Shown piece by piece: positions 49,761-61,946 of a DNA stretch of 64,000 nucleotides. Position numbers and translations under genes: made by a program. How positions within the stretch are numbered: the stretch's first letter is position 1; every line of letters begins with the position of its first letter. Location of the stretch: assembly GCA_033002965.1 (NCBI GenBank), contig JAURVB010013312.1:62001-126000 (forward strand), given 5' to 3'. The DNA comes from Piper betle (Eukaryota > Streptophyta > Magnoliopsida > Piperales > Piperaceae). Below the pieces are notes generated by a model. The model worked only from the letters and a program-made list of their open reading frames with translations. It was not told where the DNA came from and searched no databases.

Positions 49761-50449
49761 AAACCCTTGTTCCATACATTACTATTCTTTAGTGAACAGG
49801 AAGGAGTAGACTTTTCCAAAAATTTACCTGTCCTCTCTCCACATCATCACTTTTAAGACCACGTAAAAGAAGCCCCACATTGTCACCAGCCTGCAGAGGA
49901 AACCATTATATACACATTGATTTGCTGTATATTGCAGTATGAAAAAGCTAAAAACGATTTTCAAAAGAAGTTGTTTATTACTTGTCCAAAATCTAAGATC
50001 TTCTTGAACATTTCGACACCTGTGACAGTAGTAGTAGCAGGCCCCCCTGACAGAGGAGAATAAGCTCACGTTACAAATACGACTCACGACTGATTTAGTA
50101 AATTATTAATTATGCTAACTGAAAATACTGTTTTCACAATTTTTTAAGTACCCAAAGGCATGCATAGACATTTTGCATACCAATTTAAGGTGTAAGGTAA
50201 AAATTTCAAACACCGTGACGAAATTTTTTTGGTTAACAATGAAGTTGCCGTACTTATCATCTTCCATACTATCCCAAATGAATGATGTTGGGAATCAAAG
50301 ATTTTTTATTAAAAATAGAGTCTCAAAGGAAACACCATCTCAGTCAGTCCTAGAATTTCCACATCTTGACCAACTTTAATATAATAGTTCCTTGCTCAAT
50401 ACGACCAGTGACAACAGTTCCACGTCCCTGGGATTTTGCCAGCAAAAAT

Positions 50450-52080
50450 CAAAGGAAACAATTATGTAAGATGATTCCTGAACGTCAAAAAATCTAATCC
50501 ACTCTAACTTTAAGCCACATGCTTCAATTGAAACATCAAACTATCACTACTATAATGGCTCACAATTGAAGCATGAGAATTCCTAAACAAGAACAAGAAT
50601 AAGGGAGGCTGAATTTCATGATATAAGCTATATTTGGGAAAGATGAACAAAATAAGTAGCTTAAACAGGAATTACGCAGACAAAAAATCTCTTCTCAAGT
50701 CTTTCCTATTTTAGAGAAGCCAATGTTTAGTTCTCACCCAAGATCACATAGAAGAAAGATTAAACCAAGTAAGTTCGGTGGCTTAGATGAATGACCACAT
50801 GAACACTTTTGCAGGTTGAAGTAATGCTATATAAAATTATTTCTGAAAAGTAAGCAATCCAAATATTAAGCAACTAGGATTCGTGCAGCATTTACCATGT
50901 GAGTGACATGGCGAAAGATACCTTATTTTATACTAAACGAGTTTATATAAAGAGGTTGGATGTGCACAAAAATCTCATGGCCAGTTGTTTTGTCCAGTAT
51001 TAGCTTTATAAGATGGTTTTTCCTTGGCCACATGCAACACCACATTAAGTAATGCACAATGAAATGTTTACATTACCTAGTATAAACATAATATTCTTCT
51101 ACAATAATTTACAAAACAATAAACAAAGAAATCAAGTAAACTATAAAATCGTGCCTGTCAAATGCCTTAACAAGAATATATTATAACAATTAAAACCCAA
51201 AAATATCACATTTCACAAAGAAATTAAGAGGTATTAATAGAATATCACATTTCATAGATATAACAGGAGGTATTAGTAAATCTCATGAAGTTAAAAAAAC
51301 CAGCTTGCATTACATACAGCCATGACTGGTGCAACTATGAGCATGAAACTACACTGGCAACATCAATATATTACATTATACCAATATATAGAAAAGCATG
51401 AATAAGAAAGCCCAAAATGTTAGCCCACAAGCAAGTAAAGAACAATGACATGAATTTGTGCCTTCTCTAGGTGAAAATCTGAAATAATATTCTTCTTGTA
51501 TTGGTTAACAAAGAGAAGAATAATATTGAAAAGCAAAGGCAAAAATAAGAAAGAATACAAAACATTATAGAACAAAATAAAGTTTTGTTGCACAAAATCA
51601 GACTGAATAGCACAATGGCTTACAAAGATGTATTTATACGTGTGTTTTCTCCCTGTACTAGTAAAACCAATAAGAGCAATCTTTCCATTAAGTAAACAGC
51701 AAGTTCAAAGTTCTAGCACAACTCGGCAAACAACTCTTACTACAAGTAGGAAACATCCCAAACTAAGAAAATTCTAATTTTTTGAGGAAAAAAATATTAG
51801 ATAAACTCAAGCTCCTAGTGTAAAACTCATAATGCCTCAAAACTTTGTAAAAGACTAAGCTCTTGCATCAAGTTAACAGCAGATTTTTATTACAAAATAC
51901 CCAACAAAGTGCAAATGACAAGATAACCTAGAACGGATATTGTACAGAATACAGCATAGATTGAGTTCATATTTTACTCATTGAGGTAAAAAACAGCAAA
52001 GAAAGCTTTGCGAAAAAAATAATAAGCAAGGTCATCGAGCATCAAGGCAGAAATAGTAGTCAGAGGCTAGAATTTAGATC
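50450..52080 (-). other. Large intron of EF-Tu pseudogene
   Basis: About 1.6 kb of AT-rich sequence between the GTPase-domain exons and the domain-2 exon. Nothing recognisable was seen in it. Confidence 0.6.
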
Positions 52081-54241
52081 ACCTGGATTGAGAATACGTC
52101 TTCAATTGGCATGAGCAAAAGGCCTCTCAAGCTGTTGTATAGGGTCAGGAATGTACGAATCAACGGCATCCATCAAATTTAGAATGGCATTTTTGCCAAT
52201 TTCTTCATTAGTTCCATGCAATGCAAATAAGGCCAAACCACAGATGATCGGAATCTCATCACCAGGGAACTTGTAGAAGTTAAGCAATTCTGGAAAGCGA
52301 GAAATAAATACATTTCAGCACTTCATAACATCAGACAGAGCTCCAAAATGAAAGCCTACCTCGCAATTCCATTTCTACAAGTTCGAGTAGCTCTAGATCA
52401 TCAACAGCATCAACTTTGTTTAGAAAGCACACTAATGATGGGACACCAACCTGAATTACAAAATGAAAAATTGAATCTTTAATACCACAGAAGAACATGT
52501 AAAATGAAAGCTTCCCACGTTATCTATGTGAACTTACCTGACGTGCAAGTAGAATATGTTCCTTGGTCTGTGGCATGGGCCCATCCGGTGCAGACACTAC
52601 AAGGATACCGCCATCCATTTGTGCAGCTCCAGTAATCATGTTCTGCAGTTACCATCATGAAAGGAACAAATGATACACTAAATTTCTAGGAAAATAATTG
52701 AACACCTTCAAGTTGGACAAGTCCATCACAAAAAGGTAGAAAAGTGTCCTTTGATAATGCCTTCTATTTATTAGAAGTAGTATACAGTTATATGGTTAAG
52801 CAATGCCATAGTATGTAATGGTTTGATTTCTTGGTTGTTAAATCTAGTAAGCCACATGCACAGGTTGAAGCATTCCATTTCTACAAGAATGCATTTGCTC
52901 CAAGGAAGCGTACCAATGCTTTGAGAATTGTTTTTTAAAGAATATTCTTGGCATTACTTGAAGAGTTATTGATGTTAATAGATGAAAAATGCTTCATCAG
53001 ATGGCAAATCCGCAATTGGACTTGTTTATTGGTCACTTCTACAAGATCTCGTGCATATTTGCTATCCATGGGAGTTGGGCACATCAACGAATTTTAATTC
53101 AGGAAGATCTATTATACTACCCCAAAATACAAATTTTCAAATTGCTATTTCAGAATATGGGCAGTTCTTTTAAACTTAGGAGAGCATTGCATCCCCAACA
53201 TCACAACAACAGCATGAACTTTGTGCTTCTAATTGATTGTAATCAAATATAAATCAAGACACAAAGGCATCCAGAAAACAGACTGGCAAATTTTGAAAGC
53301 AATTTTATTCTTTGTTGCAACTTGCAACCATCAAAAAAGTGTTTTCCACCAGATTCCATATATTGGAGTCAGACATGAACTGGGGATCCAAGCAAGAATA
53401 TATAGGACACTTTTGACAGCCGAATGTCTTTCCTAACAAAACGTCCTTCTCAACCCATCATCACCGTACACCATCCTAATATACTTCATGAATATAATCA
53501 GAAAATTAAGATTTTATGTTTCTCTGTAGACATCATTTAAGTTTGTTTCTTGCAAGTTATGATTACTTATCCTCTTCTGAGTTTGATTTTTCTATGCTAA
53601 TAATATATGCAAGAAGGTCATTCTATGTATTTCAATAGTTGGGACAACATCATTTGTGCTCCAAGCGTTTATGCATAAAGCCCTTGCCAATTTCTTTTAA
53701 TGATTATGAATTACAAAAGGAACATGAAGAGAACATCAATAATTTACCTTGACATAATCTGCATGACCTGGGCAATCCACGAGCGCATAATGACGCTTAG
53801 CAGTTTCATATTCAACGTGGGCCTGCAAAAAGATTACATCACTAAGGCTAAGGATAACTAAGTGCTATTGCAAAGAAAAAAATAAAAATAAAATAAAATG
53901 CTATCCACTATAACAAGCAGTCAATTAAAACCAAAATAGAAAAATATTACTGTGGCAATAGTGATCCCCCTCTTCTTTTCTTCGGGGGCTTTGTCAATCT
54001 CATCAAAAGCAACAGCTTTTGCTTTACCTTCTTCTGCCAAAACATGAAATTAGAAAGGCAGGGAAGATAAAAGTAATTAGACTGATCGTTGAAACTTAAT
54101 TAACAAATAGTTCATCAACACTTAATGCATTTTGATGCTCAAATATCTTTCACGCACCCTTTTGATGATTCAAGCCTAGATTGAAAAACTGGAAATGTAA
54201 TATTCATTCTAGGAAGTCAAGTTATATAAGAGGATATGTTA

Positions 54242-54349
<108 letters not shown>

Positions 54350-54932
54350 TTAAGAATGGAATTGGCTAAATGTTCTTCATATAAATGATATACTTGATAG
54401 TTCAATACCATACCTTAGATGATAAATAACTAAATCAACGCATCAAAAAAAACTAAAAATATCATCCTCGATAAAAGAAAGATGCCAAACTTGCACATAA
54501 TCTTAGATTCTCAAATCATGAAATCGGCCACAAAATTTAAAAACTTTCAGGAAAATGGCCTAATGCTCTTCACAAACATGAACCACGAACAAATTCAACA
54601 GAAAAACTCAAACTCTATCATTTTTTCCAATCATAAACAACCCAAACAACACATCAAGAAATGGTAAAAAAATCATAGTTTCACCTCGTTTGACTTCTAC
54701 AAATCATGGTAAAGAATTTTTTAAAAAAATAAAGAGAAAAATAAATTTAATAGACTAGCTTACGTGCGGGTGAACGTCGCCATCGACCTCGCCAACCACA
54801 GCGCGCCGCTCGGCTCCGCGAACGAAGATCCGAGAGAGGATGGAGGAGTGGAAACTGCGGCGCGGCAGCATGAGTGGAAGAAGAGAGGAGAAGGCGCTTC
54901 ACATTTGAGTTCGGGAGAACAGCCGCGGCCAT

Positions 54933-55756
54933 GGCGGCGTCGGCGAGGCTGGAGGCCGAGCAAGGCCGCAAGGGAGCAAACCGGGGTTTTGGGAGGTGTT
55001 GAGGAGAGGGTTTTAGGCCAGCTCGTGGTCCGGGAAGGGCATTTATGTAATTCTACTACATGAGTTGAGCTTTGTTAGTTCTGGTTCTCCATTATTAGAT
55101 TTAATTCAATTATTACTACTACTTTCACATGTAATTCATATTAAAATATTATTTAAGATTAATTATAATGTATATATAATAATATAATCATCTCTCTCTT
55201 GCCGTATTTGTTAAATTATCTTTTTTCGTCTTCTTTGTTATTATTTTTCTTTAATATTTAGTATTTCGAGTTTTATTTCTGTAAAACTCTTATATCCCAT
55301 ATTATTAATTTTAAGTTTGGATAAAGATAAGATATGAAAATATTTTTAACAAACAAAATTTTGTTATTTTTTATTTTTGTAAAATAAAAAATTATTATTA
55401 TAATTCTACACTCATTTTTTATATATGTCAATCGATAAAAAAATTAAAACGCTATATTTATTTAACACTTAAATAAAAAATTATAAATTATCATATATCT
55501 ATCTAAATCGTAAAATTCATGTGCTATAAGTTCGATCATTTCTCAGTAAATTTAAAAATATTATTAAAAAAGATTACATTGAATATGAATCAGCCAAAAG
55601 AGAATCAATAAAATTATAAATGGGCAGATGCTAAATGTCGATATTACCCTAATACAAATATAAAATACCATACAACTTCATGAAAACCGAAAAAATGAGC
55701 AGCCCAGTCCCGCCATATCTTCTCTTCCTCCCCATGGCCTTGTCCTCCCTCCTTCC
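54933..55756. promoter_or_regulatory. Divergent promoter region, EF-Tu relic and PsbP-domain gene
   Basis: The two genes point away from each other across about 820 bp. The side next to the EF-Tu relic (54933-55060) is GC-rich; the rest is AT-rich. An ATATAAAATA box at 55658-55667, about 90-100 bp before the PsbP-domain ATG, is a plausible TATA box. Promoter function is inferred. Confidence 0.4.
55658..55667 (+). promoter_or_regulatory. Candidate TATA box of PsbP-domain gene
   Basis: ATATAAAATA lies 90 bp upstream of the start codon at 55757, a normal position if transcription starts near 55690-55700. The sequence context is AT-rich, so chance occurrence is possible. Confidence 0.35.
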
Positions 55757-58700
55757 ATGGCCATCATCACCCTCTGCTCCTCCTCCAAGCCTCCACTCCT
55801 GTCCAAGCCTGACGCCGTTGAGTCCAACACCTTCACCGTGAGGTCTAGCATCCAGGGCGGCCAGTTCAGGCGAGACGCTTGTCTCCGAGCTGTTGCGGCG
55901 TTCTCTGTCTTGGCTCTGGGACCAAGTCTCAGACTTGCGATGAACGCTGCTGCTTTTGCCGAGGCACCTACAAAGAAGCCGCCTTTTTCTGGGATTTTGA
56001 GCACCAAATCGTGGTTTCAGTTTTTTGGTGATGGGTTTTCCATCCGGGTGCCTCCCGAGTTCGAGGATATTATGGAACCTGAGGTATGGTTTTAATGTGC
56101 TGCTTTACTTATTGCTGTCGCTCGCTTGAATAATAAGAATTTTAACTGAGAAAGACTGCAAATTTTGGTTGTTGAGGACGTGGTAGTTTGTTTTAAATTG
56201 TTTCAGCAAAATATGGACCTTCGTAGCAATTGGTTGATTGTTGCTGTTTGCAAGAGGGAAATGTAAACTTATCATTTTTCAGAATTATGGGTATGGTTCG
56301 AAAGAAAAACAGCTTCAATTGTGTTGATTATCTGTGAACAATTGTCTAATGTGGAGTTTATATCTCAGCATTTAGTTTGTTATTTGCATACTTGATAATT
56401 CCTTTCATCAATTTATTTTCTTCCTGCAAAAAAAAAAAAAAAATCCATGGTTGATATCATGGAGCCTGTGTACTTGCTTCTCTGGATTATTATTATTTTT
56501 TTTGAGGGAATGTGCTTTAGTTTTCACTATTTTGTTCTTAAATGAAAGCAATGATAACGTAGGAGGACCGACCGTAGTTTAGATTTTTGGGGATGTGCTT
56601 GTGTTGCTAGTTGCTGGCGGAGAAAACTGTATAAACAAAGTGCGGACTTTGAAAAAATTGACCATTTTTGTTGCTTATAAAAAAGGAAGTATAACATCTT
56701 TCTTTTGAAGACTTGATACAGTTCAAGGGGAAATCTTCAGTTATGATGACTACAAATGAAGAGTGGTCTATTGTGAAACTTATACCTTGGCATATGATTT
56801 GTTATTTTCATATTTGATAATTCATTTGTTCTTACATAATATTTCTATCACTGTGAAACACTGGCAGTTTTCAACTGGTCTGACTAACTGTGCTCCAATG
56901 CGGCCACAAATCATTGCATCTGTTTGCAGGAATACACTACTGGATTTTCTTTCTATGGAGATAAGGCAAAGCCTAAGGTATTTGCAGCTCGTTTTGCTTC
57001 CCCTGATCGGTAAGTTCAATATGAAATGACTAATTGTCCATTTGTCCATCATCTGTTGTTATATGGAAAGTTGATTTTCAAATTTTTTGCATTATGGACA
57101 AGGCAGATGACGTAATATAGTTGCCAGTTTAGCACTTTCTATGTGCAATAATGTGACCACCGTAGATATATTCTCCAAGCTGATTAAGATGACCAAGTCA
57201 GATTTATGTGTCATTCAAACTGCTTTAGTTACTAGCTATAATGAACTTGGAATAACTTCCCTTTGATACTTTGATTTTCACATAGATGTATGATGAAGCT
57301 TCGCTCATAGGCTAAATCATCATTTTCCTAGAATTCAGCAGCCTTCTTGCATAAATATAACATATTTTCTTTTCCATTATTCCACATGACCAAAGGCTCT
57401 GCAATTTTTGTGTTTTTTTAGTTGCTTCTGTCATCCTTCAGATAGGCGGATGTTTTTATCATCCTCTATCATGGTTGATATTATGATAACATATTAATTT
57501 TTTCCACCTCTCTCAACATTATTCCTCTAATTTTTTGTTGCAGCTCTGAAACTGTAAGTGTAGTCATCCGACCATCTAATCAGCTCAAAATCACATTCTT
57601 AGAGGTAAGCATTGTGATTTTGCTTCCTTATTTTGTTGCATAACTTTTCTTAGCTGTATGTGAATTATCAAGTAACACCTGCGACTGCTGCACGTTTTAG
57701 GTATTGAGGCACTCTCTTCATTCTCAAATAATGAAGTGATTTTGAAACCTTTAAATGAGGCTTTCTTATGATTACTTACATTATTTTTTTTACATTGAGC
57801 TTTGTATTCTTTTCTTTTAAATCGGGATTTGCTTAGCCACGCATGCTTAACTTTTTTGCCGTTAATTTGTCCTTACAATTTTTCTTTGTTTAAATTTCAC
57901 TCGATGGAAATTGTTTTGGAGACTTTGAGTCATCTTTTTGGAGGTGAAATATGTTGATGCATACTAAGAGTTATTTAAAACTCTTGGGTGACCACCGTAT
58001 TTGTGTATCTCATCAACAAAGAGTAATTGTTCTATTATTGTACATCAAAAATGAAATTCTCTGGGTGGAGCACATTTATTCCTGTTCTGAAAATTGACAG
58101 GCTAGAGATATCCAAGACTTGGGTTCTTTGAGAGAGGCAGCGAAAATATTTGTGCCTGGTATGCAATTCATTAAGGTTGACTTATTTAATAATTTGATGG
58201 TATTAGATAGGGAAGAAGATTCCTTTATTCATTCATGATTTTGGAAGTGATTCCATAGGTGGTGCAACTCTATACTCTGCTCGAACAATTAGAATTAAAG
58301 AAGATGAAGATCTCAGGTAACTTCATGTTCGAGTGTCTCTTAAACTTGGCAAGAAGAGAACTTGGTTTACTGTCATTCGTGTAAATGGTTCTGTTACATT
58401 ATGTTATTCTCTTGTTGAAACCTTTTTTCTACTAAATTTTTAGTCCAAAATAGTATCACTGTCATCATATGTGGAAGGTAAGTTTACAGGGGAAACTGTT
58501 GCACGCAAGTAACAAGAACCACTTGACGCAATATTGTTGGGTTTGTCCCATATCGGTCGTAGAGGTTGTTGGTGACTTGTATATAGGCTAATGGGAAAGC
58601 CTTATTCATTGAGCTAGTTTTTAGATTAAGAGAAGCCCATGACACCTATTGCGAGTTTTCTTTAGTTGTTTAAAGTCCATTTTTGTGTGCCCAAAGGGCC

Positions 58701-59898
58701 CAATAGTAGTTTTGGAACTTGGGTGGGGGCCTAAAGGGCCCAATAAGTGATATCAGAGCCAAGTTCGAGCCAGGTTTGCCTACGCCGATTGTTGTTGTTT
58801 CCTTCATGGGTTCTACCTGATGCTTTAAAGAGGTGGGTGCCGTCTGATTTAAGGGGAGTTGTTAGACGATAATGGTTTCAGGCTACGCCCGATGTATGAA
58901 GGGGAGTTGTTGGGTTTGTCCCACATCGGTCGTAAAGGTTGTTGGTGACTTGTGTATAGGTTAATGGGAAAGCCTTATTCCTTAAGCTAGCTTTTGGATT
59001 AAGAGAGGCCCGTGACACCTATTACGAGTTTTCTTTGGTTATCTAAAGTCCTTTTTGGAGCCCAAAGGGCCCAACAATAGTTTCAGAGCTTGGGTGGGGG
59101 CCCAAAAGGCCCAACAAATATTACTTATTTTTAAGTGGGTTGTCTTGTGGGAAGATCACATAAAATTTATTGGACTGCACAAACAATGCTTCGTGTTGAA
59201 AAGAGGAAGTCATGATAGAGAGAGTGAAATTGTTTTCCTTTGACTTGATCACTTCAAATGACTCCCTTTTTGAGAGTTGCGAGAGGAAGGCATTAGACAC
59301 AGAACTTGCTACTTTGTTTCTGCGTTGTTTTGTATCATAATTGAAATGTTAAACAACTAAAGCAATCAATTGGGGACAGAACCTGTTCGACTGTCCTGAC
59401 CCTTGGTGGGACAAAGTGTACATCATGATGATGGTGATAGCAAAGAATACACATTGATAGATACCATTTTTTGCACTCTACTTGAATTTTGACACTATTG
59501 TTCTATTAAGTTAAGCATTTACTCGTCTGTTTAGCCAAGTCTTCTCCTTAATGTGTGTATTCAGTTACAGAATTATTTTTGCATGTGTATTTCTTCTAAC
59601 ATTTGAAAGTGCTATATAGGACTTACTATTTCTACGAGTTTGGCATAGACAACCAGCATGCAGCCTTGGTAGCTACTGTTGACAGTGGGAAGGTGGAATA
59701 GTTGCTTGGTGCATTCGACTTTTTCTTATTGTTACCATTACTTATTTATCTTGGAAAAACATATTGTTCTTCCCTTCTTCCTTTGCTTCACGTGTGCATT
59801 TTCAGGCATATATTGCAGGAGCAGCTGCACCAGAACCCAGGTGGGAAGAAGATGGCGCCAAGCTTCGTTCTGCTGCTATATCCATGGCAGTGCTATAA
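55757..59898 (+). CDS. PPD4: PsbP domain protein, thylakoid lumen (PPD4-like)
   Basis: Member of the PsbP superfamily, most like the Arabidopsis thylakoid lumen 29.8-kDa protein PPD4; its biochemical role is not well defined. Exons (plus): 55757-56083, 56930-57009, 57544-57604, 58101-58158, 58259-58316, 59620-59692, 59806-59898. They total 750 nt (249 aa) with all phases consistent. Residues 1-35 look like a chloroplast transit peptide. A twin-arginine (RRD at 38-40), hydrophobic stretch and AFA at 66-68 look like a Tat-type lumen signal. The PsbP fold follows: GFSFYGDKAKPKVFAARFAS, VVIRPSNQLKITFLEARDI, YYFYEFGIDNQHAALVATVD, AYIAGAAAPEPRWEEDGAKL and LRSAAISMAVL at the end. The donor of intron 6 (GTGGAA) is weak. 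Intron 5 holds a complete TRIM element. Confidence 0.93.
58535..59116 (+). mobile_element. Complete TRIM retrotransposon in PPD4 intron 5
   Basis: Two direct repeats, 58535-58745 and 58908-59116, begin TGTTGGGTTTGTCCCA and end CCCAATA or CCCAACA; by eye they differ at roughly 25 positions. The 162-bp interior starts with a tRNA-Met-type primer site (TGATATCAGAGCC, 58748-58760) and ends with a purine tract (AAGGGGAG) directly before the second repeat. The element is flanked by a perfect 5-bp target duplication, aatat (58530-58534 and 59117-59121). It has no coding capacity. At 582 bp it is a typical TRIM, inserted in the sense direction in intron 5. Confidence 0.93.
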
Positions 59899-61946
59899 TT
59901 ATTGACCGAACTTCATTGAAGACAGTTTGTATGGTATGTTCTTATCTTGTGCTTCAGGGAGGGAGGCATCCATTTCAAACAAAAAATTTTGTATTCTACA
60001 CATTTAGACCCGTTGGCCAGGCAATGATTGATAGAGCTAAACTGTTTAGGGTGTCCAGATAAGCCCAGGTAGACATCATATTTGGCTGGCAAGATCCACT
60101 CTTATCCCTATCAAGCGTATAATTCTTCCTAATTGAATTTTAAATTGTGTGTTTTTTCACAATGCATCAATGGAAATTTTAAAATGAGTTACAAAATTCA
60201 TGGTTTACTAATATCTTTTATGCTTTTTCCTTCAAAATTGTCCCAGGCATGGAGACCTTAAAAATAGGCTCTTTTTTTTTGGGGGGGGGGGGGGGGGCGC
60301 TATGTGCCTCTTATGCATAAGTATTCATCCTCAATTGTGTTAAATACCATCTTGACCATCTAAACTTTCCCAAGTCAACTAGACTTTTATATTTGACTTT
60401 TTCAATCCAGGTAATAAAAACACTTAAAACCCCCTAGTAACTTTCATATATTGCTCCGACATAAAACTAAAGTTATAATATAAATTATATTTGCGCGCGT
60501 TATTGTGATCGCTGCATGTTTATTTTCTTCCATTTTCTAATACTTCATGTTAAGTGTCCTCGAGGATGACACATAAATGGAGTTTAAGTCATAAGATTTT
60601 GAACCATGGTAATTCTAATTTATAAGGATGGATCTTGAACCAAATGCAGCTGCATTTTAATTTTATTTGTATTTCTAAATACTGCATTTGAATTTGATGT
60701 GAATCAAAGTATACATATTATCCATTCCATTGACACGAATAGATAAACTAAATAAATATAAGAAAAACATTTTATTTATTGAAGTGAAATAATTTTATAA
60801 TTGCAAACTTATATAAATTATGGCTAAAAACACTTATATAAATAAAAAAGTAAACAATAAATAATATAAATGCGCATAGTTTAGGCACTCAGAAACCTGG
60901 ACTCCTTGGCAAGTCATATAGTGGAGTTGACTCGGAGTTGAATCTAACCTGACATAGACTCATTTATATTATATTTTTAATAATGTAAACAAATTATTGT
61001 ATGAATTAGTATATATTACCCTTTTGACACTTAAAATTGATAATTATGTGATTTATATTATTTAAATACATTTGTTTAATTAATTTAAAAATAATAATAT
61101 ATTTTAATAATTTTTATGAGATAACTTGAAGAGTTAACTGTAGAATCAATTAGTATGAAGTTGTTTATAAAATTTGATTTTGCAAGCCACATAATATAGT
61201 TGATTTAGAAAGTTGTTAGAGTCAAAAAGAGTTTTAAAACATTAAAATGCATCAAAATGAAAAACTTTTGAGGCATTAAATGTGTCTATAGAGTCGAGTA
61301 CCCGCGAGACCAAATCTGAATAACTTTAATTTTGATATCTATATAATCAGGTTTGATTTTAAGATACCATGTACCAGTTTTATAATAGTTTGGTTTGATT
61401 TGGGTGTCCGGTACTTGATTTTTATAATAATTTTTTTAATAATAAATTTAATAAGATTAAATTATATATATATGTGTGTAAAATTTTAATATTTTCAATT
61501 TTATTTTTGTATTTGCCCATTTAACATCCATATTTTTTTAGACAACTATTTATAATATAAAATTTCATAGTGTCATTAAATTTAATTTTTTTTAATGTAA
61601 TCCAATTTTAAACGGCCAAATCCAAATTTGTTAAACGTATTTTGAGTGGGTTCATGTTTGGGCAATAAAATTTTAAATGGTATATAATTAAATTTAGCGC
61701 GTGTGATTGACGGCACGATCAAACACCGCCGACGGGCGACCCTACAAGGAATCAAATCGTGTTAATGAAAATAAATAAAAAAAAGAAAGAAGACTTTCCA
61801 GCGCACCAATAAAAAACGGGTTGTTGCCGGTCAACGCCGCGGGGCATCTGTTCCCGTCCCGCTTTCCTTTATTCCTCCAACCGGTCGCCCTTCCTCCTCT
61901 TCGAGAGCAACGAGGGGACGACTCCGATCGGACGCCGCCGCCGAAG
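59899..61946. other. Intergenic spacer with LFG promoter at its end
   Basis: The first few hundred bases likely hold the 3' UTR of the PsbP-domain gene. From about 60400 to 61700 the sequence is AT-rich with nothing recognised. The last 200 bp become GC-rich and are probably the 5' UTR and proximal promoter of the LIFEGUARD-like gene. Confidence 0.4.
60272..60297. repeat. T9 G17 homopolymer pair
   Basis: Nine T residues are followed directly by seventeen G residues. Such a tract can form a G-quadruplex and is also a typical site of length error in sequencing. Confidence 0.9.
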
